Shown here one piece after another: positions 34,521-43,486 of a stretch of DNA of 64,000 nucleotides (position 1 is its first letter; each line of letters begins with the position of its first letter). Below the pieces are notes generated by a model. The model saw only the letters and a program-made list of their open reading frames with translations, had not been told where the DNA came from and searched no databases. Where the stretch lies: the NCBI GenBank assembly GCA_964484065.1, contig CAZAEW010000001.1, forward strand, positions 186,001 to 250,000. The letters are read 5' to 3'. The DNA comes from JAEVLT01 sp964484065. Its GTDB lineage: Bacteria; Bacillota; Bacilli; Bacillales; Cytobacillaceae. The position numbers and the translations under genes are program-made.

Positions 34521-34529
34521 TTTGTGAAT
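34521..34529 (+). promoter_or_regulatory. Candidate ResD-binding box
   Basis: TTTGTGAAT is an exact match to the sequence found in ResD-controlled promoters of B. subtilis. AT-rich -10-like TATAAAAT follows at about 34553. A nine-base AT-rich match can occur by chance. Confidence 0.35.
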
Positions 34530-34929
34530 TTTTCTTGAATAATTATAAGTATTATAAAATTTATGTATTCATCCTCGTTTTTCCATCTGTTTATTGTTTC
34601 ACTCAACTAAAGAAATATGCATTTTTTTCAGAAAATGGCACAAAGATTATGGAGAAATTGTGAAAGTTTCAAATGACTTTCTTATTTTGCTCAAAAAAGG
34701 AGGAATTTAACAATGGACTTTCAAAAAAATATAACGAAGGTAATTTAAGATTTCATTTTTTTCACTATGAATATACTGATTTAAAGTCGTATAATTCCCA
34801 CAAAAAAACCAATAATTCCAATATTTTGAAATCGATTTCTGTTCAATCTGAGGTAAATTCGTTATGATAGGTGGTATACGTTTTTATATTATACTGTCAA
34901 GATAGTCTGATGACAAATTTTTGAACATC

Positions 34930-35002
34930 TAAAAAAAGAAGCAGGACTCCCTGCATTGTTCCTCGAAAAAATGATGAATACTTATTATTTAATATCATCA
35001 TT
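34930..35002 (-). terminator. Two tandem terminator-like hairpins on the minus strand
   Basis: GCAGG/CCTGC (34941-34945 / 34950-34954) is followed by TTCTTTTTTT. AATGATGA/TCATCATT (34970-34977 / 34995-35002) is followed by TTTTTT. Both read toward ctaB and could insulate it from readthrough or attenuate a longer leader. Confidence 0.55.
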
Positions 35003-35090
35003 CTCCAGTCTTCTTAACTAGTGACCTGCAGTTAAACATTTCAATTTCAAAATGCTTACTCCATTTTTTGAAAAAGAAGGTGAGATTTTT

Positions 35091-35999
35091 TTGCAAAAAT
35101 CTTTAAAATGGTTTGCAGTTGTAACAACGATTGGAATGCTCTTTGTATTGATAGGTGGAGCGCTGGTTACCAAAACGGGGTCCGGATTGGGCTGCGGAAG
35201 ATCCTGGCCGTTGTGTCAGGGACAAATACTTCCACGGCATATTACCACGCAACTCGTAATTGAATTAGCGCACAGACTTGTTTCCGGAACAGAAGGATTT
35301 CTCGTTCTGATTTTATCCATCTGGACTTGGAAAGAAATTGGGCATATAAGAGAGACAAAATTTCTTTCCTTTCTTTCACTCTTCTTTCTCATTCTCCAGG
35401 CGCTTATTGGGGCAGCCGCTGTAAAATGGGGACAATCCGGTTTTATTCTTGCCCTTCATTTTGGTATATCCCTTATCTCTTTTTCTGCTATTTTTTTATT
35501 AACCTTGCTTATTTTTGAAGTGGATAAGAAATTTGACGCTGATAAATTGATTATCGATAAAAGAATGGGGCGCCACATCATCGGTATCTCCATTTATTCC
35601 TATATGGTTATTTACAGCGGTGCGCTTGTCCGCCACACACACGCAAGTCTTGTCTGTGGTGATTGGCCTCTTTGTATTAATAATTCTCCATCTTTGCCTG
35701 CAAACCTATATGAATGGGTCCAAATGGGGCATCGATTTGCTGCAGGACTCATCTTTATTTGGATCGGATACCTTCTGTTTATTGCAAGCAAATATTATCG
35801 TCATCAAAAGGTCATCTATTGGGGCTGGATTATTTCTTTTTGCCTGGTTTCTTTGCAGGTTTTGGCCGGGGCTATGATTATTTACAGTAAGCTGAATCTT
35901 TTTATTGCTCTTTTGCATGCTTTCTTTATTACTTGTTTATTTGGTGTATTGAGTTATTTTCTTCTCTTATATGCAAGATCAAATAAAACGAAGCGCTAA
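35091..35999 (+). CDS. ctaA: Heme A synthase
   Basis: CtaA oxidises the heme O methyl group to a formyl, giving heme A. The 302-residue product has eight transmembrane helices in two homologous halves. The Cys pairs CGRSWPLC (N-terminal half) and CGDWPLC (C-terminal half) and the heme-liganding His in IELAHR, LHFG, MGHRFAAG and LLHAF are visible. TTG at 35091 lies ten bases after AAGAAGG and matches the family start (LKWFAVVTT); an upstream ATG at 35052 has no SD. Divergent from ctaB. Confidence 0.95.
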   Translation: MQKSLKWFAVVTTIGMLFVLIGGALVTKTGSGLGCGRSWPLCQGQILPRHITTQLVIELAHRLVSGTEGFLVLILSIWTWKEIGHIRETKFLSFLSLFFLILQALIGAAAVKWGQSGFILALHFGISLISFSAIFLLTLLIFEVDKKFDADKLIIDKRMGRHIIGISIYSYMVIYSGALVRHTHASLVCGDWPLCINNSPSLPANLYEWVQMGHRFAAGLIFIWIGYLLFIASKYYRHQKVIYWGWIISFCLVSLQVLAGAMIIYSKLNLFIALLHAFFITCLFGVLSYFLLLYARSNKTKR

Positions 36000-36007
36000 T
36001 GCTTAAA

Positions 36008-36045
36008 CTCAAAAAAGCTGCCGGATGACCGGCAGCTTTTTTGAG
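36008..36045. terminator. Bidirectional terminator between ctaA and pyc
   Basis: A perfect 17-base-pair stem (36008-36024 / 36029-36045) with loop ATGA includes A/T tracts that serve both convergent genes. Confidence 0.93.
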
Positions 36046-36048
36046 GAT

Positions 36049-39000
36049 TTATTTTGTTAGTTCTATTAGCAGATCGCCTGTTTGAATGGCATCTCCATTT
36101 AGAACAAAAAGATCTTTAACAATTCCGGAAAAAGGAGCCTGGACCGTTGTTTCCATTTTCATTGCTTCTGTAATCATTAAATGGTCGCCGCGCTCTACTT
36201 TCTCTCCTTTTTCAACGAGAACTTTTACAACTGTTCCCGGCATAGAAGCGGAAATATGATTTTCATTCTTCGGATCTCCCTTCACCCTTGAGGCTACGGT
36301 CGATTTGATGCTCTCATCTTTAATTACTACTTCCCGTGCTTGTCCGTTTAATTCAAAGTAAACCACCCTTGTTCCATCTGCCTGTGGCTGGCCGATTGAA
36401 ACTAATTTGACCATTAAAGTTTTTCCCGTTTCAATCTCTACTTCAATTTCTTCACCTAAGCGCAGCCCGTAAAGAAAAGTCGGAGTATCAAGGACGGACA
36501 AATTCCCGTATAATTCAACCGTTTTAATATACTCCATATATACTTTAGGATATAAGGCATAGGCAATTACATCGAAACTTGTCACAGGTCTGCCGAGTTC
36601 TTTAAATAACTCATCCCGCAATGCTTTAAAATCAACAGGTTCGAGCAGTTCTCCCGGTCTGACCTCCAATGGCTTTTTCCCTTTTAAAATAACCCTCTGA
36701 AGTTCCTCTGGAAATCCTCCGTAAGGCTGCCCGAGATACCCCTCAAACATTTCCACAACAGAGTCAGGAAAATCAAGCGACTGTCCTCGCTTAAGGACGT
36801 CTTCTTCTGATAACTCATTCTGCACCATAAATAACGCCATATCTCCAACTACCTTTGATGATGGGGTTACTTTTACAATGTCGCCAAAAAGCTGGTTTAC
36901 ACGTGAATACATGTCTTTCACTTCATCCCAGCGTCCGCCAAGACCCACTGCCTTTGCCTGCTGCTTGAGATTGCTGTATTGTCCTCCAGGCATTTCATGT
37001 TTGTAAACTTCGGTATGAGGTGCCATCATTCCGCTTTCAAAATCCCGATAATATTCACGGACATCTTCCCAATAATAGGAAAGCTGTTCTAATGCATCAA
37101 TATTAATTTTTGGTCTTCGTTCATTACCCTCAAGCGCATAATAAAGGGAGTTCGCACTTGGCTGTGAGGTTAAGCCGGCCATTGAACTTACAGCGACATC
37201 AACAATATCCACCCCTGCCTGAATCGCTCTTGAATACGTAAAAATTCCATTTCCGCTTGTATCGTGAGTATGGAGGTGAATAGGAATCGAAACGGCACTT
37301 TTCAACTCTGAGACCAGTCTGTAGGCTGCTTCTGGCTTTAAAAGCCCGGCCATATCTTTGATACCCAAAATATGCGCTCCTTGTGCCTCCAATTCTTTTG
37401 CCAGTGACTTGTAATAGTCAATATCGTATTTTTTTCTGGTTGGGTCGAGAATATCACCTGTGTAGCAAATAGCTGCCTCAGCAATTTTTCCCGAACGGCG
37501 GACAGCATCTATTGCCGTTTCCATCCCTTTTACCCAGTTTAAGCTGTCAAAAATCCGAAATACATCAATGCCGGAATACGCTGATTTCTCCACAAATTCG
37601 CGGATGACATTATCAGGATAGTTCTTATAGCCGACGGCATTTGAACCTCTAAATAACATTTGGAATAACACATTCGGCATTTTCTCGCGCAAGCTTAATA
37701 ACCGGTCCCATGGATCTTCTTTTAAAAAGCGATAAGCAACATCAAAGGTTGCCCCGCCCCACATTTCAAAAGAAAAAAGTTCCGGAAGCAGCTTCGCTGT
37801 CGGTTCGGCAATATGCTCGAAATCCTTCGTTCTGACCCGTGTCGCCAGCAAAGACTGATGTGCATCCCGAAAAGTCGTATCCGTTAATAATACTTGTTTT
37901 TGATCTTTCACCCATTGAACAAGGCCATCCGCACCTTTTTCATCCAAAATTTGTTTCGTTCCATTTGGATAGTCTTCGGAAAGCAGTAATTTCGGGATCC
38001 GCGGTTTGGAAAAAACAGGTCTTTTCTTCTTGCGCTCAATCCCCGGAAAGCCATTTACCGTTACATTACCGATATAGTTAAGCATTTTCGTACCGCGGTC
38101 TTTTCGAACCGGGAAGATGAAAAGTTCCGGTGTTGTATCAATAAATGACGTATCGTATTCCCCTTTAATAAATTTCGGGTGTTTCACAACATTTTCCATA
38201 AAAGGAATATTGGTCTTGATGCCTCTTATTCTAAATTCCCGCAAATTTCGGACCATTTTGGTTGCAGCATGTTCGAATGTCAACGCCCAAGTTGATAATT
38301 TTACAAGGAGTGAATCGTAATAAGGTGTAATGACACTGCCCATAAATGCATTCCCTGCATCAAGTCTGACTCCAAATCCCCCTCCGGAACGATAGGCCAT
38401 AATTTTTCCGGTATCAGGCATAAAATTATTTAAAGGATCCTCCGTTGTCACCCGGCATTGGATCGCAAAGCCGTTGCACTGAATGTTTTCCTGCTCAGGA
38501 ATCCCAATAATATCATTGTGTAAATCATGTCCTTCAGCGACTAAGATTTGCGTTTGGACGATATCTATTCCTGTTATCATTTCGGTGATCGTGTGCTCAA
38601 CTTGAACACGCGGGTTGACCTCAATAAAGTAGAATTCCTTTCCCGAAACTAAAAATTCAACTGTTCCGGCATTTATATAGCTGACTTTTTTCATCAGCTT
38701 AACAGCTGCATCGCAGATTCTGCCCCTCAGATCCTCCGACAGGGATACACATGGCGCAACCTCAACAACTTTCTGATGCCTTCTCTGAACAGAGCAGTCA
38801 CGTTCATAAAGATGAACGATGTTTCCCTGTTCATCGCCAATAATTTGAACTTCGATGTGTTTGGGATTTTCAATTAATTTTTCTATGTAAACTTCATCAT
38901 TACCAAAAGCCGCTTTAGCTTCTGAACTTGCTCTTTCAAAAGCTTCTTGAACTTCTTCTGAGCTCCTGACCACCCTCATGCCGCGGCCCCCGCCGCCTAA

Positions 39001-39492
39001 AGCCGCTTTTATCATGACAGGAAAACCGACTTGTTCTCCAAATCGTTTTGCCTCCTGCCAATCCGATATAGGTCCGTCACTTCCGGGAATGACAGGAATT
39101 TGTGCAAGCTCTGCCTGTTTTCTTGCTTTTACTTTATCCCCAAACATATCCAGATGTTTCGATGTAGGGCCAATAAACACAATTCCTTCTTCCTCACAGC
39201 GTTTAGCAAAATGAATATTTTCTGACAAAAATCCATATCCGGGATGAATGGCATCCACTGCTCTGTTTTTCGCGATTTCAATAATGCCCTCGATATCTAA
39301 ATAGGCATCAATCGGCTTTTTGCCTTCCCCGATGAGGTAAGCTTCGTCCGCCTTATAGCGATGATAGGAGCTGGAGTCCTCTTTGCTGTAAATCGCCACT
39401 GTTCGGATGTTTAACTCCGTGCATGCACGGAATACCCGGATTGCAATCTCTCCTCTGTTTGCTACTAGAACTTTATTGATTTTCGTTGTCAA
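36049..39492 (-). CDS. pyc: Pyruvate carboxylase
   Basis: Pyruvate carboxylase makes oxaloacetate from pyruvate, bicarbonate and ATP, replenishing the TCA cycle. The 1147-residue single-chain enzyme has a biotin carboxylase domain (about 5-455, with GGGGRGMRVV and EVNPRVQVEHTITE), a carboxyltransferase domain (about 530-830, with TTFRDAHQSLLATRVRT), and a C-terminal biotinyl domain with Lys1112 in EAMKMET. Start TTG at 39492 follows GAGGTG. It follows ftsW, as in B. subtilis, and is separated from it by a terminator. Confidence 0.98.
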   Translation of the reverse strand: MTTKINKVLVANRGEIAIRVFRACTELNIRTVAIYSKEDSSSYHRYKADEAYLIGEGKKPIDAYLDIEGIIEIAKNRAVDAIHPGYGFLSENIHFAKRCEEEGIVFIGPTSKHLDMFGDKVKARKQAELAQIPVIPGSDGPISDWQEAKRFGEQVGFPVMIKAALGGGGRGMRVVRSSEEVQEAFERASSEAKAAFGNDEVYIEKLIENPKHIEVQIIGDEQGNIVHLYERDCSVQRRHQKVVEVAPCVSLSEDLRGRICDAAVKLMKKVSYINAGTVEFLVSGKEFYFIEVNPRVQVEHTITEMITGIDIVQTQILVAEGHDLHNDIIGIPEQENIQCNGFAIQCRVTTEDPLNNFMPDTGKIMAYRSGGGFGVRLDAGNAFMGSVITPYYDSLLVKLSTWALTFEHAATKMVRNLREFRIRGIKTNIPFMENVVKHPKFIKGEYDTSFIDTTPELFIFPVRKDRGTKMLNYIGNVTVNGFPGIERKKKRPVFSKPRIPKLLLSEDYPNGTKQILDEKGADGLVQWVKDQKQVLLTDTTFRDAHQSLLATRVRTKDFEHIAEPTAKLLPELFSFEMWGGATFDVAYRFLKEDPWDRLLSLREKMPNVLFQMLFRGSNAVGYKNYPDNVIREFVEKSAYSGIDVFRIFDSLNWVKGMETAIDAVRRSGKIAEAAICYTGDILDPTRKKYDIDYYKSLAKELEAQGAHILGIKDMAGLLKPEAAYRLVSELKSAVSIPIHLHTHDTSGNGIFTYSRAIQAGVDIVDVAVSSMAGLTSQPSANSLYYALEGNERRPKINIDALEQLSYYWEDVREYYRDFESGMMAPHTEVYKHEMPGGQYSNLKQQAKAVGLGGRWDEVKDMYSRVNQLFGDIVKVTPSSKVVGDMALFMVQNELSEEDVLKRGQSLDFPDSVVEMFEGYLGQPYGGFPEELQRVILKGKKPLEVRPGELLEPVDFKALRDELFKELGRPVTSFDVIAYALYPKVYMEYIKTVELYGNLSVLDTPTFLYGLRLGEEIEVEIETGKTLMVKLVSIGQPQADGTRVVYFELNGQAREVVIKDESIKSTVASRVKGDPKNENHISASMPGTVVKVLVEKGEKVERGDHLMITEAMKMETTVQAPFSGIVKDLFVLNGDAIQTGDLLIELTK

Positions 39493-39520
39493 TTTGAAGC
39501 ACCTCTATTCTAGTTATTTA

Positions 39521-39556
39521 TAAAAAACGCAAGGATGAAACACCCTCGCGTTAAGA
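39521..39556 (-). terminator. Terminator of ftsW
   Basis: AACGCAAGG (39526-39534) pairs with CCTCGCGTT (39544-39552) with one G-U pair, followed on the minus strand by six T residues. Confidence 0.75.
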
Positions 39557-40753
39557 ACGAATTTGAAAGACATTGCCAGTTTGTTTTTTTATCGAGTTTA
39601 TTTGTTCTGTCTTATTTTTATATTTTTTTTCATAATTAACAAACATCGATACATTAACCAGAATTCCTGTTGCAATGGCAAGCTGGATCAATGATGACCC
39701 CCCGTAGCTTATAAACGGAAGGGGAACACCTGTAAGCGGGATTAGCCCGGAAACACCCGCCAGATTAACAAATGATTGAATCCCAATCATGGCCGATATT
39801 CCAATTGCCAATAAACTTCCAAAGGGATCTTTGCATTGGAGTGCTATATAAATTCCCCGCAGGACAATATACCCAAGGAGAATTATAACAAACCCAACGC
39901 CCCAAATTCCCAGTTCCTCTGCAACAACAGCCATAATAAAGTCAGTATGTGATTCAGGCAGATAACCAAGTTTTTCAATACCATGCCCCAATCCAAGCCC
40001 ATTCACACCGCCTGTACCGATGGCAATATAGGAATTCGCTAAATGGTAACCTGATGTCTGTTCAACAGCAAAAGGATCTTTTAAAACAGAAAAACGGTCA
40101 ACGCGCTTACTAGAAAAAATTTCTCCCTGCAAGGCAATTAAAATCGGTATTAAGGCAATCAAACCAATTGCCGCCAGTTTTGAGAAATTTCTAAAACTCA
40201 TTCCCGAGGATAATACAATGGTAACTGCAATCGCAGCAATGATTCCGGCTGTACCGAAGTCCGGCTGGATGGCAATTAACACACACACAAGTACTAAATA
40301 AGCTAAAGGAGGTACAACACCTTTATTAAAGTGGTTAATATAGGCCTGTTTTTTCGCATAGACAGCTGCCATGTAAATTATCACACAAAGCTTTACAAAT
40401 TCTGAAGGCTGAATTCCGAAACCTCCCACCTTAAACCAGCTTTGCGCATTACCGGCAACATGTCCAAAAACAAACAGTGTCAGTAAGCCAAATAATGATA
40501 AGAAAACCATCGGTGCAAGAATCCTGTTACTTTTCATCATTTTATATGGTAAACCAGCTGCTATGATAAATACTAAAGCGGCACCAAATAAAGACAGTTT
40601 TTGTTTTTGGTAAAAGTAATCACTTGCAACACCATATCTTTGAACAGCGGAAGCCATGCTTGCGCTGTAGACCATCACTAAGCCGAAAACAGATAAAAGG
40701 ATGATGGCCACAATCAATGTATAGTCATAGGATTTTAAGATTTTCTTAAACAT
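39551..40753 (-). CDS. ftsW: FtsW/RodA/SpoVE family glycan polymerase, FtsW
   Basis: FtsW is the SEDS peptidoglycan glycosyltransferase of the divisome, paired with PBP2B. The 400-residue product has about ten transmembrane helices. Key features are VYSAS near 30, WFKVGGFGIQPSEFVKL near 105-122, the catalytic-region Asp in IAIQPDFGTA, the extracellular loop SESHTDFI (seen as LPESHTDFIMAVVAEELG), and PLPFISYGGSS near the end. ATG at 40753 follows GAGGAAG. Next to pyc, it corresponds to B. subtilis FtsW (YlaO). Confidence 0.94.
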   Translation of the reverse strand: MFKKILKSYDYTLIVAIILLSVFGLVMVYSASMASAVQRYGVASDYFYQKQKLSLFGAALVFIIAAGLPYKMMKSNRILAPMVFLSLFGLLTLFVFGHVAGNAQSWFKVGGFGIQPSEFVKLCVIIYMAAVYAKKQAYINHFNKGVVPPLAYLVLVCVLIAIQPDFGTAGIIAAIAVTIVLSSGMSFRNFSKLAAIGLIALIPILIALQGEIFSSKRVDRFSVLKDPFAVEQTSGYHLANSYIAIGTGGVNGLGLGHGIEKLGYLPESHTDFIMAVVAEELGIWGVGFVIILLGYIVLRGIYIALQCKDPFGSLLAIGISAMIGIQSFVNLAGVSGLIPLTGVPLPFISYGGSSLIQLAIATGILVNVSMFVNYEKKYKNKTEQINSIKKQTGNVFQIRS

Positions 40754-40850
40754 TGTTCTTCCTCGTTTCAATGGGGTTCATTGATTTTATTATAAAAGAA
40801 TACCGCAAATAATACTTGAGGAAAAGTCACTTTTCTTGAACATCTTTAAT

Positions 40851-40883
40851 AAAAAACTCAAACAATGAGAATGTTTGAGTTTT
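40851..40883 (-). terminator. Terminator of ylaN
   Basis: AAAACTCAAACA (40853-40864) pairs with 40872-40883, with T residues following on the minus strand. Confidence 0.85.
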
Positions 40884-40892
40884 AAAAAACCG

Positions 40893-41177
40893 TTATTTTT
40901 TTAATGATGCATCATGAAGTGCGGATAGTTCTCTTTCTAATTTATCTAAAATCTCTTTACCAGATTCAATATTAATCAATCCCAGTCTGGCTGCAAAATC
41001 AATTTCTCTAGATAAACCAAACATTTGTGTATCCAATACCTCTTCATAAAGAGGGCATTGAGGCATCGTGAGATGATCCATTTGCACTTTAATCAGCCTT
41101 AAAATCTTTTCAGCGTCAGCCTGCAGAAGGGCATAAGCTTTTTCTTGATGGTCCACGATGGTTTCAGACGCCAACAT
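40893..41177 (-). CDS. ylaN: YlaN family protein (DUF1507), iron homeostasis
   Basis: YlaN is a small helical protein reported to interact with Fur and to be important under iron limitation. The 94-residue product is well conserved: LIKVQMDHLTMPQCPLYEEVLDTQMFGLSREIDFAARLGLI spans about 30-70. ATG at 41177 follows GGGGGG. Neighbouring ftsW and ylaL/ylaK as in B. subtilis. Confidence 0.93.
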   Translation of the reverse strand: MLASETIVDHQEKAYALLQADAEKILRLIKVQMDHLTMPQCPLYEEVLDTQMFGLSREIDFAARLGLINIESGKEILDKLERELSALHDASLKK

Positions 41178-41360
41178 TGATCCCCCCATTTCAGAGCGAT
41201 AATTCAACTTATCTTTAAATTTTACCGTTTACTTGTGAAAATTGCAACATAAAAACAATGTTTAATACATTATATACTTTAAAAATTGATAAAAATATGA
41301 TAAATGACATTTTTTCAAAAAAAAGCTATACTTTAATGGTGTTAAGAACGGGGGACGAAT

Positions 41361-41858
41361 ATGGAAAATATTATTTTATTGACAGGAAAAGTTAGATTTA
41401 AGCTAACACTTGATCCGGGAGTATGGATTTTTGATGATCGCCGCATTGATTTGAATACATATTCTTTCATAAAACCGAAGGAAACAGAAAAATTAGAAGA
41501 GTATACAAAAGCGGCTGCGGCACATTGGGACAGAGAGATTGCCGAAGGTGCCATTTTCCCTCCAACGTTAAAAACGGAAAAAAAATATGAAAAAGAAAAA
41601 GTACTGACAGGGACATTTGCGGTTCCTTTCGAACCTTTTCTTAAGAACGCAGAACCGGAACAGGATGCCGAAACTTTAATTATCGAAACTTCCAGCGGCG
41701 ATATAGAGTTACCGCTTGAGGCAGCCTACGATTTAATTTTCAAATTTTCAGATAACGGAAACCCGCTTAGAGAGGATGGACCGATTCATATTATTTATGG
41801 AGATGGTTCCAACATGAACAATCCGATCAAAAATGTTAAAACACTTATCGTTAAATAA
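41361..41858 (+). CDS. ylaL: YlaL family protein, function unknown
   Basis: A 165-residue soluble protein placed where B. subtilis has ylaL. It starts MENIILLTGKVRFKLTLDPGVWIFDDR and has a conserved middle (YTKAAAAHWDREIAEGAIFPPTL, about 48-70) and end (DGPIHIIYGDGSNMNNPIKNV). No membrane or signal segment is seen. The ATG follows GGGGGACG. I know no function for the family. It converges on ylaK. Confidence 0.85.
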   Translation: MENIILLTGKVRFKLTLDPGVWIFDDRRIDLNTYSFIKPKETEKLEEYTKAAAAHWDREIAEGAIFPPTLKTEKKYEKEKVLTGTFAVPFEPFLKNAEPEQDAETLIIETSSGDIELPLEAAYDLIFKFSDNGNPLREDGPIHIIYGDGSNMNNPIKNVKTLIVK

Positions 41859-41901
41859 AGTGAAACTTCCATCAGTGGGGTTCTTCATCCCCTACTGATG
41901 G
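41859..41901. repeat. Repeat copy 1 (AGTGAAACTTCCATCAG) forming a hairpin downstream of ylaL and ylaK
   Basis: The 17-base sequence at 41859-41875 recurs exactly at 43362-43378. Here CCATCAGTGGGG pairs with CCCCTACTGATGG (41869-41880 / 41889-41901), so the element may also terminate the two convergent genes. Confidence 0.75.
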
Positions 41902-41916
41902 TCAGTTTTACCTGTA

Positions 41917-43245
41917 TCATAAAATCTCCGCCGCCAATCTTGCCAGTCCGGATCTTTCGCCCTTTAAAAGTTTCACGTGGCCGGACACCGTTTGATCTTT
42001 AAATTTTTCCACAACATAAGTAAGGCCGTTGTTATATGCATCCAAGTAAGGGTGATCAATCTGCTCCGGGTCCCCCATTAAAACAATCTTACTGCCTTCG
42101 CCGACCCTCGTTAAAATGGTTTTTACCTCATGCTTCGTTAAATTTTGTGCTTCATCAATGATGATAAATTGCTCCGGCAGACTTCTCCCCCTGATATAAG
42201 TCAATGCTTCGACTTCGATTGAGCTCATACCCGCCAAGATGGCATCAAGTTCCCCCGGTTTTTTTGTATTAAACAAAAATTCAAGATTGTCGTAAATCGG
42301 CTGCATCCATGGGCGGAGCTTCTCTTGTTTTTCTCCCGGCAAAAATCCAAGATCTTTACCGACAGGAACGATCGGCCTTGCCACAAGCAGCTTTTTGTAG
42401 ACCCGTAGATCTTCTGTCTGCAGCAGACCGGATGCAAGGGCCAGCAAGGTTTTTCCCGTACCGGCTTTTCCAATCATCGTGACGAGCGGGATATCCTTGC
42501 GCAATAATAATTCAATCACCATTGTCTGCTGAACATTCCGCGGATGAATTCCCCAAACATGTTCTTGATTAAACACTAATTTTTTGACTTTCTTACAATT
42601 TTTTTCTACCACTCCAAGTGCTGATGACGAACCGCCAAGAGCATCTTTCATAATCAAAAACTGATTGGGATAAAACGGATGATTGGCGATTTCCGAGAGG
42701 GTCAGCTCCCCTTTATCATAAAAGCGGCTTAATAAATCCCCCTGCAAATAAACTTCTAAAAAGCCGGTATATATATGGTCAACTTCCACCACCCGATCGC
42801 TTAAAAAATCCTCAGCATAAAGACCGATTGCGTCTGCTTTTACACGGACGAGGGCATCTTTACTGACAAGAACTACTTTTTTTCCATCTTCTTTTGTCTG
42901 TTCTTCTAAGTATAAATTCTTTGCAACGGCAAGAATCCGATTATCGTTTGTTTTTTCAACAAATATGTCCTGAAGCTCGTGAAATGATCGGTGATTTAAT
43001 TCAATTCGTATAGAACCGCCAGTTTCAAGGGGGATTTTTTCATGAAGTTTTCCAGATAATCTGAGTCCATCAATTAACCTCGATACATGTCTGGCGTTCC
43101 TTCCAACTTCGTCCATATATCTTTTTTTGGAGTCTACTTCCTCAAGAACCACTGCCGGAATGACAACTTCATTGTCTTCGAAAGAGAAAATGGAATACGG
43201 GTCTTGTAACAAGACGTTTGTGTCTAATACGTAAATTTTACTCAA
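41917..43245 (-). CDS. ylaK: PhoH-like PIN-domain ATPase YlaK
   Basis: A PhoH2-type protein: a PIN nuclease-like domain fused to a PhoH helicase-type ATPase; related proteins cleave and unwind RNA. In 442 residues the PIN domain (about 1-150) shows YVLDTNVLL with acidic residues D8, E35 and D101. The PhoH ATPase (about 230-442) has Walker A GKAGTGKT (259-266), Walker B FIIIDEAQN and a VLMGDPEQID sensor motif. The start is TTG after GGGAGG. The gene is bracketed by two copies of the AGTGAAACTTCCATCAG repeat. Confidence 0.94.
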   Translation of the reverse strand: MSKIYVLDTNVLLQDPYSIFSFEDNEVVIPAVVLEEVDSKKRYMDEVGRNARHVSRLIDGLRLSGKLHEKIPLETGGSIRIELNHRSFHELQDIFVEKTNDNRILAVAKNLYLEEQTKEDGKKVVLVSKDALVRVKADAIGLYAEDFLSDRVVEVDHIYTGFLEVYLQGDLLSRFYDKGELTLSEIANHPFYPNQFLIMKDALGGSSSALGVVEKNCKKVKKLVFNQEHVWGIHPRNVQQTMVIELLLRKDIPLVTMIGKAGTGKTLLALASGLLQTEDLRVYKKLLVARPIVPVGKDLGFLPGEKQEKLRPWMQPIYDNLEFLFNTKKPGELDAILAGMSSIEVEALTYIRGRSLPEQFIIIDEAQNLTKHEVKTILTRVGEGSKIVLMGDPEQIDHPYLDAYNNGLTYVVEKFKDQTVSGHVKLLKGERSGLARLAAEIL

Positions 43246-43361
43246 TCGGATGCCTCCCGCTTCTCTTGATTTATTGCATTTGGGTCAAAGCCTTTCTTGC
43301 GTAGGACTTTGGTTAAATATATGTTTATTGGAATAAAGATAGAAGAAATTCCACACAATAT

Positions 43362-43399
43362 AGTGAAACTTCCATCAGCAGGGGGTTTCTTTGTCCCCC
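43362..43399. repeat. Repeat copy 2 (AGTGAAACTTCCATCAG) upstream of ylaK
   Basis: This is the same 17 bases as at 41859, in the same orientation, followed by GGGGG...CCCCC (43381-43385 / 43395-43399). The outer CCATCAG arm has no partner here, so this copy looks decayed. Confidence 0.7.
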
Positions 43400-43486
43400 A
43401 TTAATTGTATTGACTCTCATCTTCTTCAAAAAAAAGTTTGTACCTAAAAAGGCTGCTGCGCTTCATCACGGAGGGGGTTCCAATCC

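Larger units (their letters stand above)
34346..35090. other. AT-rich regulatory region between ctaB and ctaA
   Basis: These 745 bases hold the divergent promoters and no convincing gene; a 64-codon frame at 34673-34867 lacks an SD and is rejected. A ResD-like box and two terminator-like hairpins are present (listed separately). In B. subtilis this region is controlled by ResD, CcpA and other factors. Confidence 0.6.

Noticed and set aside
34673..34867. 64-codon plus-strand frame between ctaB and ctaA
   Set aside because: It lacks a Shine-Dalgarno sequence at a usable distance, is AT-driven and low in complexity, and lies in the divergent promoter region.
36645..36675. GGTCTGACCTCC inside pyc resembling the intergenic repeat
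   Set aside because: It encodes conserved residues (LEVRPGE) of the pyruvate carboxylase and has no inverted partner nearby, so it is a chance match.
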